DNA from: Streptomyces hygroscopicus
GTDB taxonomy: Bacteria > Actinomycetota > Actinomycetes > Streptomycetales > Streptomycetaceae
Length of the DNA stretch: 64,000 bases
Reading direction: 5' to 3'
Assembly (NCBI GenBank): GCA_002021875.1
Contig: CP018627.1
Span: forward strand, 3,782,001 to 3,846,000
A program made the translations under genes and the position numbers. Below, one piece after another: positions 25,630 through 34,257 of this stretch (its first letter is position 1; each line of letters begins with the position of its first letter). The notes beneath the pieces were generated by a model. That model saw nothing but the letters and a program-made list of their open reading frames with translations, was not told the origin of the DNA and did not search any database.

Positions 25630-28452
25630 TCAGCCGACCGAGGAGTACGCCACGACCCCGCGCAGCAGTTCGTCGACCGCGCGGCGGGCGTTCCGCGCCA
25701 CCGTGCCCTCCGGGGCCGCCGCGGCGATCTGGCCGAGCACATCGATCAGTTGCTTGGTCCAGCGCACGAAGTCACCGGCGGGCATGTCGATGTCCCGCAG
25801 CACCTCGTCGAGCCCGTGGCCGGACGCCCAGCGGTAGGCGGCCCAGGCGAAGCCCAGATCCGGCTCGCGCTGACCGACGCCCTCCGCCTGGTTGATCTTG
25901 TGCTCCTCCTCGAGAGCGTCCAGCCGCCCCCAGATGCGGACCATCTCGCCGAGCGCGTCCTTGGCCCGGCCCGGGGGCAGTTTGGGCGGCAGCGCGTCAT
26001 CGGCCGTCCGCGCCTCGTAGACGAGCGCGGAGGCGCAGGCCGCGAGCTCGGCGGGGGGCAGCCCCTCCCAGACGCCCTCGCGCAGGCATTCGCTGGCCAG
26101 CAGGTCCAGCTCGCCGTACAGCCGCGCCAGCCGCTTCCCGACGTCCGTGACCTCGTCGCCGCGCAGATAGCCGAGCTCGCTCAGCAGGGAGCAGATCCGG
26201 TCGAAGGTGCGGGCGATGGTGTTCGTACGGCCCTCGATGCGCCGCTCAAGCTGCCGGGTGTCGCGCAGCAGCCGCTGGTAGCGCTCGCCCCAGCGGGCGT
26301 GGTCCTCGCGGTCGCTGCAGCCGTGGCAGGGGTGGGCGCGGATGGCCGCGCGCAGCCGGGCGATCTCGGTGTCGTCGGCGGCGGCCGAGCGCTCCTTACG
26401 GCGGCGTCCCACATCGTGGTGACCGGCCTTGGTGCGCAGCGCGGAGGCCAGATCGCGGCGGGACTGGGGGCTGCGCGGATTGAACGACTTGGGGATCCGC
26501 ATCCGGTCCAGCGGCTCGACCGGGACGGGGAAGTCGATCGACGCCAGCCGCTTGACCTGCCGCTCGGCGGTGAGCACCAGGGGCCGCGGCCCGTCGTGGT
26601 ACTCCATGCCGCGGTGGCCGCCGACCCGCCCGGCGGGCAGCCCGGGATCCAGCACCAGCGCGAGCCCGGCGAACTTGCCGGTGGGCACATGGATGACATC
26701 GCCGGGCCGGAGCTTCTCCAGGGCGACCGTGGCGGCCGCACGCCGCTGGGCCGCGCCCTGCTTGGCCAGCTCGGTCTCGCGGTCCTTGAGCTCGCGGCGC
26801 AGCCGCGCGTACTCGTCGAAGTCGCCGAGATGGCAGGTCATGGAGGCGCGATAGCCCTCCAGCCCCTCCTCGTTGCGCTGCACCTGACGGGTGATGCCGA
26901 CGACCGCCTTGTCGGCCTGGAACTGCGCGAAGGAGGTCTCCAGCAGCTCGCGCGAGCGGTGCCGCCCGAACTGGGAGACGAGGTTGACCGCCATGTTGTA
27001 CGACGGCTTGAAGGAGGAGCGCAGCGGATACGTCCGGGTGCCGGCCAGCCCGGCGAGCGCCGCGGGGTCCATGGTGCGCTGCCACAGCACCACCGCATGG
27101 CCCTCGACATCGATACCGCGCCGCCCGGCCCGGCCGGTCAACTGGGTGTACTCACCGGGGGTGATGTCCGCGTGCTGTTCGCCGTTCCACTTGACGAGCT
27201 TCTCCAACACCACCGAACGGGCGGGCATGTTGATGCCGAGCGCGAGGGTCTCGGTGGCGAAGACGGCCTTGACCAGGCCGCGGACGAAGAGCTCCTCGAC
27301 AACTTCCTTGAAGGTGGGGAGCATTCCGGCGTGGTGGGCCGCGATGCCCCGCTCCAGCCCCTCCAGCCATTCGAAGTACCCCAGCACATGGAGGTCTTCG
27401 TCCGGAATCCCGGCGGTGCGCTCCTCGACGAGGGCCCGTACCCGGGCGCGCGCCGCCTCGTCGTTGAGCCGCAGCCCCGCGTGGAGACACTGCTGTACGG
27501 CGGCCTGGCAGCCGGCCCGGCTGAAGATGAAGGTGATGGCGGGGAGCAGCCCCTCGGAGTCGAGCCGGTCGATCACCTCGGCCCGGCCGGGGGTCCAGAT
27601 CCGGCTGCGCTGACGGCGCTCGCGCTCCCGGTCGGCCTCGCGCATATTGCGGCCGCGGCGCTTGTCGCGGCCGAAGGTGGGGCGGCTGCTCTCCGTCCGG
27701 GCCAGCCGGACGAGATCGGGGTTGACCTCGCGGCGCCCGCTCTGGTCGCCGTCCTGGCCGCTCTTCTCCTCGAACAGGTCGTACATCCGGCGCCCGGCCA
27801 GCACGTGCTGCCACAGCGGCACGGGGCGGTGCTCGGAGACGATGACCTCGGTGTCACCGCGGACGGTGTCGAGCCAGTCGCCGAACTCCTCGGCATTGGA
27901 AACCGTCGCGGAGAGTGACACCAGCGTCACCGACTCGGGGAGGTGGATGATGACCTCCTCCCAGACGGCGCCGCGGAACCGGTCGGAGAGATAGTGGACC
28001 TCGTCCATCACCACATGGCCTAGGCCGAGCAGCGACTGGGAGCCGGCATAGAGCATGTTCCGCAGCACCTCGGTGGTCATCACGACCACCGGGGCATCGG
28101 AATTGACGCTGTTGTCCCCGGTGAGGAGACCGACCTTGTCGGCGCCGTAGCGCCTCACCAGGTCGGTGTACTTCTGGTTGGACAGCGCCTTGATGGGCGT
28201 GGTGTAGAAGCACTTGCGGCCCTGGGTCAGCGCCAGGTGGACGGCGAACTCGCCCACGATGGTCTTGCCCGAGCCGGTGGGGGCGGCGACCAGCACGCCC
28301 TTGCCGGACTCCAGGGCCTTGCACGCCTCGATCTGGAAGGGATCCAGCTCGAAGTCGTACATCTCGCGGAAGGGGGCCAGCGCGGTGGCCTGCTCGGCGG
28401 CCCGGGCGCGGGACGCCGCATAGCGCTCGGCGGGAGATAGCTCGTCGGTCAT
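25630..28452 (-). CDS. helY: Ski2/Mtr4-like DEAD/DEAH RNA helicase (HelY family)
   Basis: 940 residues. The N-terminal helicase core has Q-motif DFELDPFQ, Walker A APTGSGKT, TPIKALSNQKY, DEVH box MDEVHYLSD and SLSATVSN. RecA domain two contains FATETLALGINMPA and the motif QLTGRAGRRGID. A DSHCT-type C-terminal domain follows, with a CxxC-like CHGCSDREDH insert. Ski2/Mtr4 helicases unwind RNA for exonucleolytic decay, and actinobacterial members are called HelY. I chose ATG 28452 because close relatives begin MT-D/E-LSPAERYAA; a GTG at 28476 is the alternative. It follows tatC on the same strand with a 148-bp gap. Confidence 0.92.
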   Translation of the reverse strand: MTDELSPAERYAASRARAAEQATALAPFREMYDFELDPFQIEACKALESGKGVLVAAPTGSGKTIVGEFAVHLALTQGRKCFYTTPIKALSNQKYTDLVRRYGADKVGLLTGDNSVNSDAPVVVMTTEVLRNMLYAGSQSLLGLGHVVMDEVHYLSDRFRGAVWEEVIIHLPESVTLVSLSATVSNAEEFGDWLDTVRGDTEVIVSEHRPVPLWQHVLAGRRMYDLFEEKSGQDGDQSGRREVNPDLVRLARTESSRPTFGRDKRRGRNMREADRERERRQRSRIWTPGRAEVIDRLDSEGLLPAITFIFSRAGCQAAVQQCLHAGLRLNDEAARARVRALVEERTAGIPDEDLHVLGYFEWLEGLERGIAAHHAGMLPTFKEVVEELFVRGLVKAVFATETLALGINMPARSVVLEKLVKWNGEQHADITPGEYTQLTGRAGRRGIDVEGHAVVLWQRTMDPAALAGLAGTRTYPLRSSFKPSYNMAVNLVSQFGRHRSRELLETSFAQFQADKAVVGITRQVQRNEEGLEGYRASMTCHLGDFDEYARLRRELKDRETELAKQGAAQRRAAATVALEKLRPGDVIHVPTGKFAGLALVLDPGLPAGRVGGHRGMEYHDGPRPLVLTAERQVKRLASIDFPVPVEPLDRMRIPKSFNPRSPQSRRDLASALRTKAGHHDVGRRRKERSAAADDTEIARLRAAIRAHPCHGCSDREDHARWGERYQRLLRDTRQLERRIEGRTNTIARTFDRICSLLSELGYLRGDEVTDVGKRLARLYGELDLLASECLREGVWEGLPPAELAACASALVYEARTADDALPPKLPPGRAKDALGEMVRIWGRLDALEEEHKINQAEGVGQREPDLGFAWAAYRWASGHGLDEVLRDIDMPAGDFVRWTKQLIDVLGQIAAAAPEGTVARNARRAVDELLRGVVAYSSVG

Positions 28453-28507
28453 CGTATCTACGAGCCTACCGGCCACCTCCGACAGCGCACGCGATCTTTA
28501 TCGGGGC

Positions 28508-28544
28508 TTTGTTCGGCCCGCCGGAGGTTTGTTCGGCCCGCCGG
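28508..28544. repeat. 17-bp direct repeat, two copies
   Basis: TTTGTTCGGCCCGCCGG occurs at 28508-28524 and 28528-28544 in the gap between the helicase and tatC. It is probably a local duplication. Confidence 0.85.
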
Positions 28545-28600
28545 GCCGGGAGGGGGCCGTGGACGGCCGCCCCGCCCGTGCCCGGAGCGGTTACGGACGG

Positions 28601-29566
28601 CTAGGTGACGTCGTCGTAGCCGTTGCGCCGGGTGGTGCCGCCGGAGTCGTCCCCGTCGGTGAGCTCCGGCCTGGCGCTGGGCGCGGCGACGGCCTCGGGG
28701 GTCAGATCCAGCTCGGACGCCTCGTCGTCGCTCAGGCCGAAGTCCGGGTCGGCGGCCCGGCGGCGCGCCTTGCGCCGGTCGTTGAGCAGGGAGACGCCGA
28801 CGGCGCCGAAGTAGAGCACGACGACCGGTCCGGCCAGGGCGAACATGCCGATCGGGTCGGTGCTGGGGGTGGCGATGGCGCCGAAGACCGTGATGCCCAT
28901 GATCATGGCGCGCCACCAGCCGAGCATCCGGCGTCCGGTGAGGATGCCGGTGAAGTTCAGCAGGATCAGCAGCAGCGGAAGCTCGAAGGCGAGTCCGAAG
29001 ACGACGATCATCCGGGCGAGCAGATCGAGGAAGTCGTCCAGCGGGAGGAGGTTGTTGGCCCCCTCGGGGGTGAAGCCGATGAGGACCTTGGCGCTGGTCG
29101 GAAGAATCATGTATGCGAAGTACGCGCCACAGACGAAGAGCGGTACGCCGAGCCCGACGAAGAACAGGCCGTACTTCTTCTCGTTGCGGTGCAGGCCGGG
29201 CGCGAGGAAGGCCCAGAGCTGGTAGAGCCAGATCGGGGTGGCCACCACCAGCCCGGTTGTGAAGGAGACCTTCAGCATGATCGTGAACGGCGACAGCAGA
29301 CCGTTCACGGTGAAGTAGGCGCAGTCGTGGCCCTTGCTCCCCTTGCCGGAGAGATCGGACAGCGAGACCCCGCCACAGCCGACGGCGTCCAGCACCGGCT
29401 GCATCAGGAATTTGGCGATGTCCATGTAGTAGAACATCGCGACGATCGTGACCACGCAGATCGCCAGGACAGACTTGAGCAACCGGTTGCGCAGTTCACG
29501 CAGGTGCTCAGCCAGGGGCATCCGCCCCTCGGGGTCCTTCTCCTTCGTGCGGGCAGACTTGAGCAA
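28601..29566 (-). CDS. tatC: Sec-independent translocase subunit TatC
   Basis: 321 residues with six membrane helices and the conserved N-terminal MPLAEHLRELRNRLLKS, which binds the twin-arginine signal, then ATPIWLYQLWAFLAPGLHRNEKKY and PSTDPIGMFALAGPVVVLY. It forms the Tat receptor complex in the membrane that exports folded proteins such as the amidohydrolase at 8681. The start is TTG 29566, with GAGG upstream. A hydrophilic tail of about 60 residues follows the last helix, as is common in Streptomyces. It lies 66 bp after tatA, so both are probably co-transcribed. Confidence 0.96.
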   Translation of the reverse strand: MLKSARTKEKDPEGRMPLAEHLRELRNRLLKSVLAICVVTIVAMFYYMDIAKFLMQPVLDAVGCGGVSLSDLSGKGSKGHDCAYFTVNGLLSPFTIMLKVSFTTGLVVATPIWLYQLWAFLAPGLHRNEKKYGLFFVGLGVPLFVCGAYFAYMILPTSAKVLIGFTPEGANNLLPLDDFLDLLARMIVVFGLAFELPLLLILLNFTGILTGRRMLGWWRAMIMGITVFGAIATPSTDPIGMFALAGPVVVLYFGAVGVSLLNDRRKARRRAADPDFGLSDDEASELDLTPEAVAAPSARPELTDGDDSGGTTRRNGYDDVT

Positions 29567-29632
29567 CCCACGTCCTCATCTCGTGCGTCCGGTGGCGGCC
29601 TTCCAATGCCGCCGCCTTCAAGTGGCCCTGGG

Positions 29633-29926
29633 TCAGCGCTTGGTGGTGTCGCTCGGCTCCGACACCGGACGCGAGCTGGTCACGTCTCCGGGCGCGGCCT
29701 GGATCGTACGATGGGTGGACTCGTCCTGGCCGGGCTGGGGCGGGTCGGCCGGCGCGGTCTGCTGCTGCTGACCATCCGACTTCATGGCCTTCGCCTCGCT
29801 CTTGAGGATCCGGGCCGACTTGCCCAGCGAGCGGGCCATGTCCGGAAGCTTCTTGGCACCGAACAGCAGCAGCACGACGACAAGGATGAGGAGAATCTCG
29901 GGAACGCCGATCTTTCCGAACAGCAT
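29633..29926 (-). CDS. tatA: Sec-independent translocase subunit TatA
   Basis: 97 residues: a short N-terminal membrane helix ([23 protein letters not shown]) with the conserved FG-KKLP hinge, an amphipathic helix ([20 protein letters not shown]) and a polar tail rich in Q, P and S. TatA polymerises with TatC to form the transport pore. The start ATG 29926 has GGAAG about 8 bp upstream; six in-frame codons upstream are ignored. It is followed by tatC. Confidence 0.96.
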   Translation of the reverse strand: MLFGKIGVPEILLILVVVLLLFGAKKLPDMARSLGKSARILKSEAKAMKSDGQQQQTAPADPPQPGQDESTHRTIQAAPGDVTSSRPVSEPSDTTKR

Positions 29927-30178
29927 AAGCGTCTTCCTTCTCACCGAGGCGGCTGGGGGTGGGGCTGCCCGACGGTCGGACTGGTGTCCGGCAGCCGTGC
30001 TGTCAGCGATCGTAGCGCGCAGGGGTAAACCGGAAGCAATCCCCGTGCGGACTCCGGGTTGCGACCCTCCGCCTCGCTACCAGGGCCGCGAAATCTCAGC
30101 GTACCCCGCTTGGCTGTGGCGCAGCAGAGCGCCCATCACCTGCGGACCCCTGCGGACCGTGCTCCTGACGCGCAGCAG

Positions 30179-30220
30179 GCTCTCACTCGCGACGCAGGGC
30201 GGCTCTCACTCGCGACGCAG
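30179..30220. repeat. 19-bp direct repeat at a gene end
   Basis: GCTCTCACTCGCGACGCAG occurs at 30179-30197 and 30202-30220. The second copy includes the stop and last codons of the small membrane gene, so the gene end has been duplicated downstream. The rest of the gap to tatA (29927-30178) shows no gene. Confidence 0.85.
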
Positions 30221-30409
30221 AGCGTTCACCGTTGATCCCAGCGGAGCCGAGGCCCGCTCCAGGTCCTCGGCGGCCCGGGTGATCCGCTGCGAGCTGTCCG
30301 ACACCTGCCGGGCCAGCCTGCGGACCTCCGCGTGGACCCGCACCGAGAGCACGGCGAGTACGGCGATTCCGCAGAAGGCGAGGGCGAGGGCGAGCATCGG
30401 CCAGAGCAT
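30206..30409 (-). CDS. small single-pass membrane protein, unknown
   Basis: 67 residues from ATG 30409. An N-terminal membrane helix (MLALALAFCGIAVLAVLSV) is followed by a charged coiled-coil-like segment (HAEVRRLARQVSDSSQRITRAAEDLERASAPLGS). It follows the zinc-ribbon gene by 10 bp and so belongs to the pafB-pafC transcription unit. I know no function; the shape suggests a membrane-anchored coiled coil. Confidence 0.7.
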   Translation of the reverse strand: MLWPMLALALAFCGIAVLAVLSVRVHAEVRRLARQVSDSSQRITRAAEDLERASAPLGSTVNALRRE

Positions 30410-30419
30410 GCGGCAGAGC

Positions 30420-30683
30420 CTAGACGGTGGAGTGCAGCCGCAGCGTGCGCACCCCGCCACCGGTGAGCAGCTCCACGATCCGCTCCCCCGCCGGTTTGCG
30501 CACCATGGTTCCGCAGTCGGGGCAGGTGAAGGAGTAGAAGGTGGTGCGGTCGCTGGCCCCGATGGCCAGCCGCAGCGCGCCCGCGGCCAGCTCGAACCTG
30601 CCCCGGCACTCCGGACAGGCTGCCTTGAAAACCACCGAAGCGGCACTCCCCCGTGCGGTCACTGTGTGCGTCCCTTCACTCAC
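30420..30683 (-). CDS. small zinc-ribbon protein, unknown
   Basis: 87 residues with a four-cysteine zinc ribbon: CPEC near residues 23-26 and CPDCG near 54-58, separated by a short beta-rich segment. GTG 30683 overlaps the pafC stop by 8 bp, indicating translational coupling; GTG 30662 is an alternative. Ribbons of this size often bind RNA polymerase, nucleic acid or partner proteins, but nothing specific is visible. Its position directly after pafC suggests a link to the PafBC regulator, which is only inference. Confidence 0.7.
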   Translation of the reverse strand: MSEGTHTVTARGSAASVVFKAACPECRGRFELAAGALRLAIGASDRTTFYSFTCPDCGTMVRKPAGERIVELLTGGGVRTLRLHSTV

Positions 30684-31635
30684 CGTACGCCGCGAGCGCC
30701 TGCCGCGCCGCGTCCCGGGCACTGTCCGCGAGACCCTGCGGCGAGACGATCCGGCCGTCCCTGCCCAGCCGCAGCGCCAGGCGCCGCAGCGAGCCGGGGT
30801 CGGGCGCGCGCAGAGTGATCCGGAGGCCGCCGTCGGGCAGCTCCTCCGCGCTGTCGTGCGGGTAGTACTCGGCGACCCAGCGCCCGCCGGGGCCGACCTC
30901 GACGACCACCTCGGGGTCCTCGGCACCGGTCTGCACCAGCGCGGAGGACAGGTCCGACAGATCGCGCAGCTCGATGGGCGGCGGATCGGACGCCTCGTCG
31001 AGCAGCTTGATCTCGACGACCCGGTCGAGCCGGAAGGTGCGCCGTGCCTCGGAGAGGCGGCACCACGCCTCCATGTAGGTGCGACCGACGGCGAAGAGCC
31101 GGATCGGGTCGACCTCGCGCTCGGTGATCTCATCGCGCGCGGGCGAGTAGTAGCGCAGCCACAGCCTGCGGCGCTCGGAGATGGCACGGTCGACGTCGGC
31201 GAAGACGCCGCCCTCCGCCTCGAAGATCACCGAGAGCCGGGAGCTGGCGCCCGCCACCTCGCCCGCCGCGGCCTCCAGCTTGGCGGTGGCCCGCAGCAGC
31301 GCCTCCCGGTCGCCCTCGCGCAGCCCGGGGAGGGTGGCGACGGCGCGGGCGGCGACCAGCAGCGCGGTGGCCTCGTCGGCCGCCAGCCGCAGCGGCTCGG
31401 CGACGTCGTCGGGGTTATGCCACCAGATCCGCTCCCCGTCGGTGTCGATGTCCAGCAGATCGCCGCCGCGGAAGCTGGTGCCGCACAGTGGCAGCACATC
31501 GAGGTCGGCGATCAGCTCGTCCTCGCTGATGCCGAAGGCCCGGGCGACATCGGCGACGCGGGCGCCGGGGCGCTCGCGCAGATATGTCACCAGGGAGAGC
31601 ATCCGCCGGGTCTGGTCAATGGCGTTTCCGGCCAT
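30676..31635 (-). CDS. pafC: WYL-domain transcriptional regulator PafC
   Basis: 319 residues. An N-terminal winged-helix-like region (MLSLVTYLRERPGARVADVARAFGISEDELIADLDVL) precedes a WYL domain (RRLWLRYYSPARDEITEREVDPIRLFAVGRTYMEAWCRLSEARRTFRLDRV), which senses nucleic acid ligands, and a WCX extension. In mycobacteria PafB and PafC form a heterodimer that activates LexA-independent DNA-damage genes when it binds single-stranded DNA. The start ATG 31635 lies 19 bp after the pafB stop. The two paralogues are clearly one operon, separated from pafA by two FKBP genes. Confidence 0.92.
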   Translation of the reverse strand: MAGNAIDQTRRMLSLVTYLRERPGARVADVARAFGISEDELIADLDVLPLCGTSFRGGDLLDIDTDGERIWWHNPDDVAEPLRLAADEATALLVAARAVATLPGLREGDREALLRATAKLEAAAGEVAGASSRLSVIFEAEGGVFADVDRAISERRRLWLRYYSPARDEITEREVDPIRLFAVGRTYMEAWCRLSEARRTFRLDRVVEIKLLDEASDPPPIELRDLSDLSSALVQTGAEDPEVVVEVGPGGRWVAEYYPHDSAEELPDGGLRITLRAPDPGSLRRLALRLGRDGRIVSPQGLADSARDAARQALAAYGE

Positions 31636-31654
31636 GATGAAGTGATCCGTCCCC

Positions 31655-32620
31655 TCAGCCCTTGGCGACCGCGCGCAGCCGGTCCACGACATCCGCCCGC
31701 AGCTCGTCGGGCCCCAATACGACCACGTCCGGACCGAACTCCACGAGCCAGGCGTCCAGGCCGTGCCCGTAGGGAATCTCCAGCTCGTCCCAGCCGTCGT
31801 CGGCCGCCCGGGTGGACAGCGCCCTCGCCCGCAGTGGATAGCCGTGGCCCGAGCGCAGTCTGATCCGGGCGGTGCCGGTGGCGGTCTCGCCCGCCCAGGT
31901 CTCCACGGTCTCCCGGACGGTGACGTGGTCGGGCACCTCGGCGGTGTACGCGTCGGACCGCAGCCGGACCCGCCCGGTGATCCGGGAGAGCCGGAAGACC
32001 CGCTCGGCGGCGCGCTCGCGGTCCCATCCGGCGAGATACCAGTGGCCGCGCCAGGACTCCAGCGTCCAGGGCTCGACCTGCCGCTGCTCGGGACGCGCGG
32101 CGTTCGACTTGCGGTAGTCGAAGAGAACGGGGCGGCGGTCGCGGCAGGCGAGCATCAGCGGCTCGAAGGCGGCCTCGTGGACCGGGATGCGCGGCTCCAG
32201 CGCGCTGTGCCCCGGCGTGTCGTACGGATCCTCGGCGACCGGCATCCCGGCGGCGCGCAGCTTCTGCAGCGCGCCGCTGGCGGCGCCCGCGAGCCGGGCC
32301 TGCTGCCAGACCTTGGCGGCCAGGCCCAGGGCGGCGGCCTCCTCGGCGTCGAGGGTTATCGGCGGGAGGCGGTTGCTGTCCCGGCGGGCGAGATAGCCGA
32401 CCTCGCCGTCGAGGCCCTCCACCGTCTCGATGATCAGGCCGAGTTCGCGCAGGTCGTCCTTGTCGCGTTCGAACATGCGGTTGAACGCTTCATCGTTCGC
32501 CGCGTCGGTCTGGAGGTACGCCTCTATGGAGCCCCGCAACTCCCGTTTGGTCAGCGGACGCCGCGTTCCCAGCAGGCACAGGGCCAGGTTCATCAGCCGC
32601 TCGGCCTTGGCAATCGCCAT
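31655..32620 (-). CDS. pafB: WYL-domain transcriptional regulator PafB
   Basis: 321 residues with an HTH start (AKAERLMNLALCLLGTRRPLTKRELRGSIEAYL), a WYL core (DRRPVLFDYRKSN, RQVEPWTLESWRGHWYLAGWDRERAAERVFRLSRI) and a C-terminal WCX region. It is the partner of PafC in the mycobacterial-type DNA damage activator. The start ATG 32620 follows AAAGGG. It is the first gene of pafB-pafC-zinc ribbon-membrane protein, behind the terminator at 32683-32718. Confidence 0.93.
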   Translation of the reverse strand: MAIAKAERLMNLALCLLGTRRPLTKRELRGSIEAYLQTDAANDEAFNRMFERDKDDLRELGLIIETVEGLDGEVGYLARRDSNRLPPITLDAEEAAALGLAAKVWQQARLAGAASGALQKLRAAGMPVAEDPYDTPGHSALEPRIPVHEAAFEPLMLACRDRRPVLFDYRKSNAARPEQRQVEPWTLESWRGHWYLAGWDRERAAERVFRLSRITGRVRLRSDAYTAEVPDHVTVRETVETWAGETATGTARIRLRSGHGYPLRARALSTRAADDGWDELEIPYGHGLDAWLVEFGPDVVVLGPDELRADVVDRLRAVAKG

Positions 32621-32682
32621 CGACGCCCTTTCTTCGTGACCTTACGCACGTGACCGTACCGCTACGGGGACGCGCGGCAAAA

Positions 32683-32718
32683 GCCGAGGGCCCCTGCCCA
32701 TTGGCAGGAGCCCTCGGC
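32683..32718 (-). terminator. hairpin terminator after FKBP gene
   Basis: Nine bp plus six bp around one mismatch (32683-32698 with 32703-32718), CATT loop, and TTTT on the minus strand after the stem. It ends the FKBP transcript 16 bp past its stop. Confidence 0.8.
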
Positions 32719-32734
32719 GCGACGGACGGCCGTC

Positions 32735-33109
32735 TCAGACGGAGACCAGATCGCAGACGAAGATCAGCGTCTCGCCCGGCTTGATCCGGCCACCGCCGGC
32801 GCCACGGTCCCCGTAACCGAGGTGCGGCGGGACGATGAGCTGCCGGCGGCCGCCGACCTTCATCCCCTGGAGTCCCTGGTCCCAGCCGGAGATGACCTGG
32901 CCGACCCCGAGCTGGATCCGCAGCGGGGTGCCGCGGTTGTAGCTCGCGTCGAACTCCTCACCTGTGCTGAAGGAGACGCCCACATAGTGCACGGCGATGT
33001 TGTCGCCGGCCTTGGCCGTGGGCCCGTCGCCCTCCCAGATCTCCTTGATCTCCAGCTCGGCCGGCGGCTCGCCGCCCGGGAAGTCGACCTCGGGCTTCTC
33101 GATGCTCAC
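32735..33109 (-). CDS. FKBP-type peptidyl-prolyl isomerase
   Basis: 124 residues, a single cytosolic FKBP domain. The conserved pattern is VHYVGVSFSTGEEFDASYNRGTPLRIQLGVGQVISGWDQGLQGMKVGGRRQLIVPPHLGYGDRG. It contains the active-site Y, FD, V-I-W and Y residues. It catalyses prolyl cis-trans isomerisation. GTG 33109 is 7 bp from AAGGAG. It lies 39 bp after a lipoprotein with two FKBP domains on the same strand. Confidence 0.95.
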   Translation of the reverse strand: MSIEKPEVDFPGGEPPAELEIKEIWEGDGPTAKAGDNIAVHYVGVSFSTGEEFDASYNRGTPLRIQLGVGQVISGWDQGLQGMKVGGRRQLIVPPHLGYGDRGAGGGRIKPGETLIFVCDLVSV

Positions 33110-33148
33110 GAAATTGCTCCTTGTGACGTTGTGGGCAACCCGCACAGG

Positions 33149-34144
33149 TTACAGAACCGCCAGGATGTCCACGGAGAACACCAGCGTGGAGTTGGCGGGG
33201 ATGCCCTTCTGGGCCGCCTTGCCGTAGCCCAGGTCCGGGGGCACGACGACCAGCACCCGGCTGCCGACCTTCTTGCCGGTGAGCCCCTGCGACCAGCCCT
33301 TGACGACCTGCTGCAGCGAGAACTGGGCGAGCTCACCGCGCTTGTAGGTGGAGTCGAACTCCTTGCCGCCGTCCCACAGCACGCCCTTGTACTGGACGAG
33401 CAGGGCATCGGTCTTCTTGACCTCCTGGCCGTCACCCTCGATGACGTATTCGGAGACCAGCTTCTTCGGCGCGGCCTTCTTGGGGAGGGTGATGGTGGGC
33501 GCCTTGCCGTCGGTGTTGGCGGACACCTTGGGCAGGTCGGCGTCGGTCTGCTCCACCTTGCTGCCCTTGGCCGAGCTCTTGGCGTTGAAGGCACCCACGA
33601 GGTCGATGACGAAGACCAGCGTGTCGGTCCCCTTGATACCGGCCTGCGGCTGGCCCTGCTTGCCGTAGGCGTACGCGGGCGGGACGGCCAGCTCCAGCCG
33701 ACTGCCGAGGTTCCGGCCCAGCAGGCCCTGGTCCCAGCCCGGGAGGACCTGGCCCTTGCCGATCGGGAAGGCGGCGGTCTTCTTCTTGTCGAAGGTGTTG
33801 TCGATGGCCTTACCGGTGTCCCAGATCTGCGCCAGGTAGTTGATCTGGACCCAGTCCCCCTTGACCGTCTTCCTGCCGTCCCCTTGGCTGATCGTCTTGA
33901 CCGCGAGATCGTGCGGCGGCTTACCCGTTCCCTTGGCGACCTTCGGCTTCTCACCGAACTTCTTACCAGCGGTAATGGGCGGCACCGGTCCGGAGACGAT
34001 CTTGCCGCTGGGGGCCGGTGAAGGACTCTGGCTCGTCGGCTCCTGTGACGGCTTGGACTTGTCGGACCCTGATTTGTCGTCACCACAGCCCGCGAGTGTC
34101 AGCAGGCCCGCGGGCACGGCAAGGAGTACGGAGCGTCGGCGCAC
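33149..34144 (-). CDS. lipoprotein with two FKBP-type isomerase domains
   Basis: 331 residues from GTG 34144. A lipoprotein signal ends in LTLAGC (Cys about residue 20), followed by a Ser/Pro/Lys-rich linker. Two FKBP domains follow: one near 85-190 (INYLAQIWDTGKAIDNTF, VLPGWDQGLLGRNLGSRLELAVPPAYAYG), the other near 225-331 (VQYKGVLWDGGKEFDSTYKRG, GWSQGLTGKKVGSRVLVVVPPDLGYG). Domain one has NTF where FDS/FDA is usual, so its isomerase activity may be weaker. It should assist folding of exported proteins at the outer face of the membrane. Confidence 0.93.
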   Translation of the reverse strand: MRRRSVLLAVPAGLLTLAGCGDDKSGSDKSKPSQEPTSQSPSPAPSGKIVSGPVPPITAGKKFGEKPKVAKGTGKPPHDLAVKTISQGDGRKTVKGDWVQINYLAQIWDTGKAIDNTFDKKKTAAFPIGKGQVLPGWDQGLLGRNLGSRLELAVPPAYAYGKQGQPQAGIKGTDTLVFVIDLVGAFNAKSSAKGSKVEQTDADLPKVSANTDGKAPTITLPKKAAPKKLVSEYVIEGDGQEVKKTDALLVQYKGVLWDGGKEFDSTYKRGELAQFSLQQVVKGWSQGLTGKKVGSRVLVVVPPDLGYGKAAQKGIPANSTLVFSVDILAVL

Positions 34145-34200
34145 GGAGTCCTCGTTAGGTAGATCTTGCGATGGCCAATGCGCGCCACTCTACGACGTGA

Positions 34201-34235
34201 CTCGGGCCCCGTCCGGAGAACGCACGGGGCCCGAG
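34201..34235 (-). terminator. hairpin terminator after pafA
   Basis: A 12-bp perfect stem (34201-34212 with 34224-34235) and 11-nt loop, 22 bp past the pafA stop. Confidence 0.8.
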
Positions 34236-34257
34236 GGCAAGGTAAGCCGTACGCCGG

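Noticed and set aside
25750..27918. Long plus-strand open frame opposite the HelY helicase
   Set aside because: An antisense shadow of a clear helicase, with no family features.
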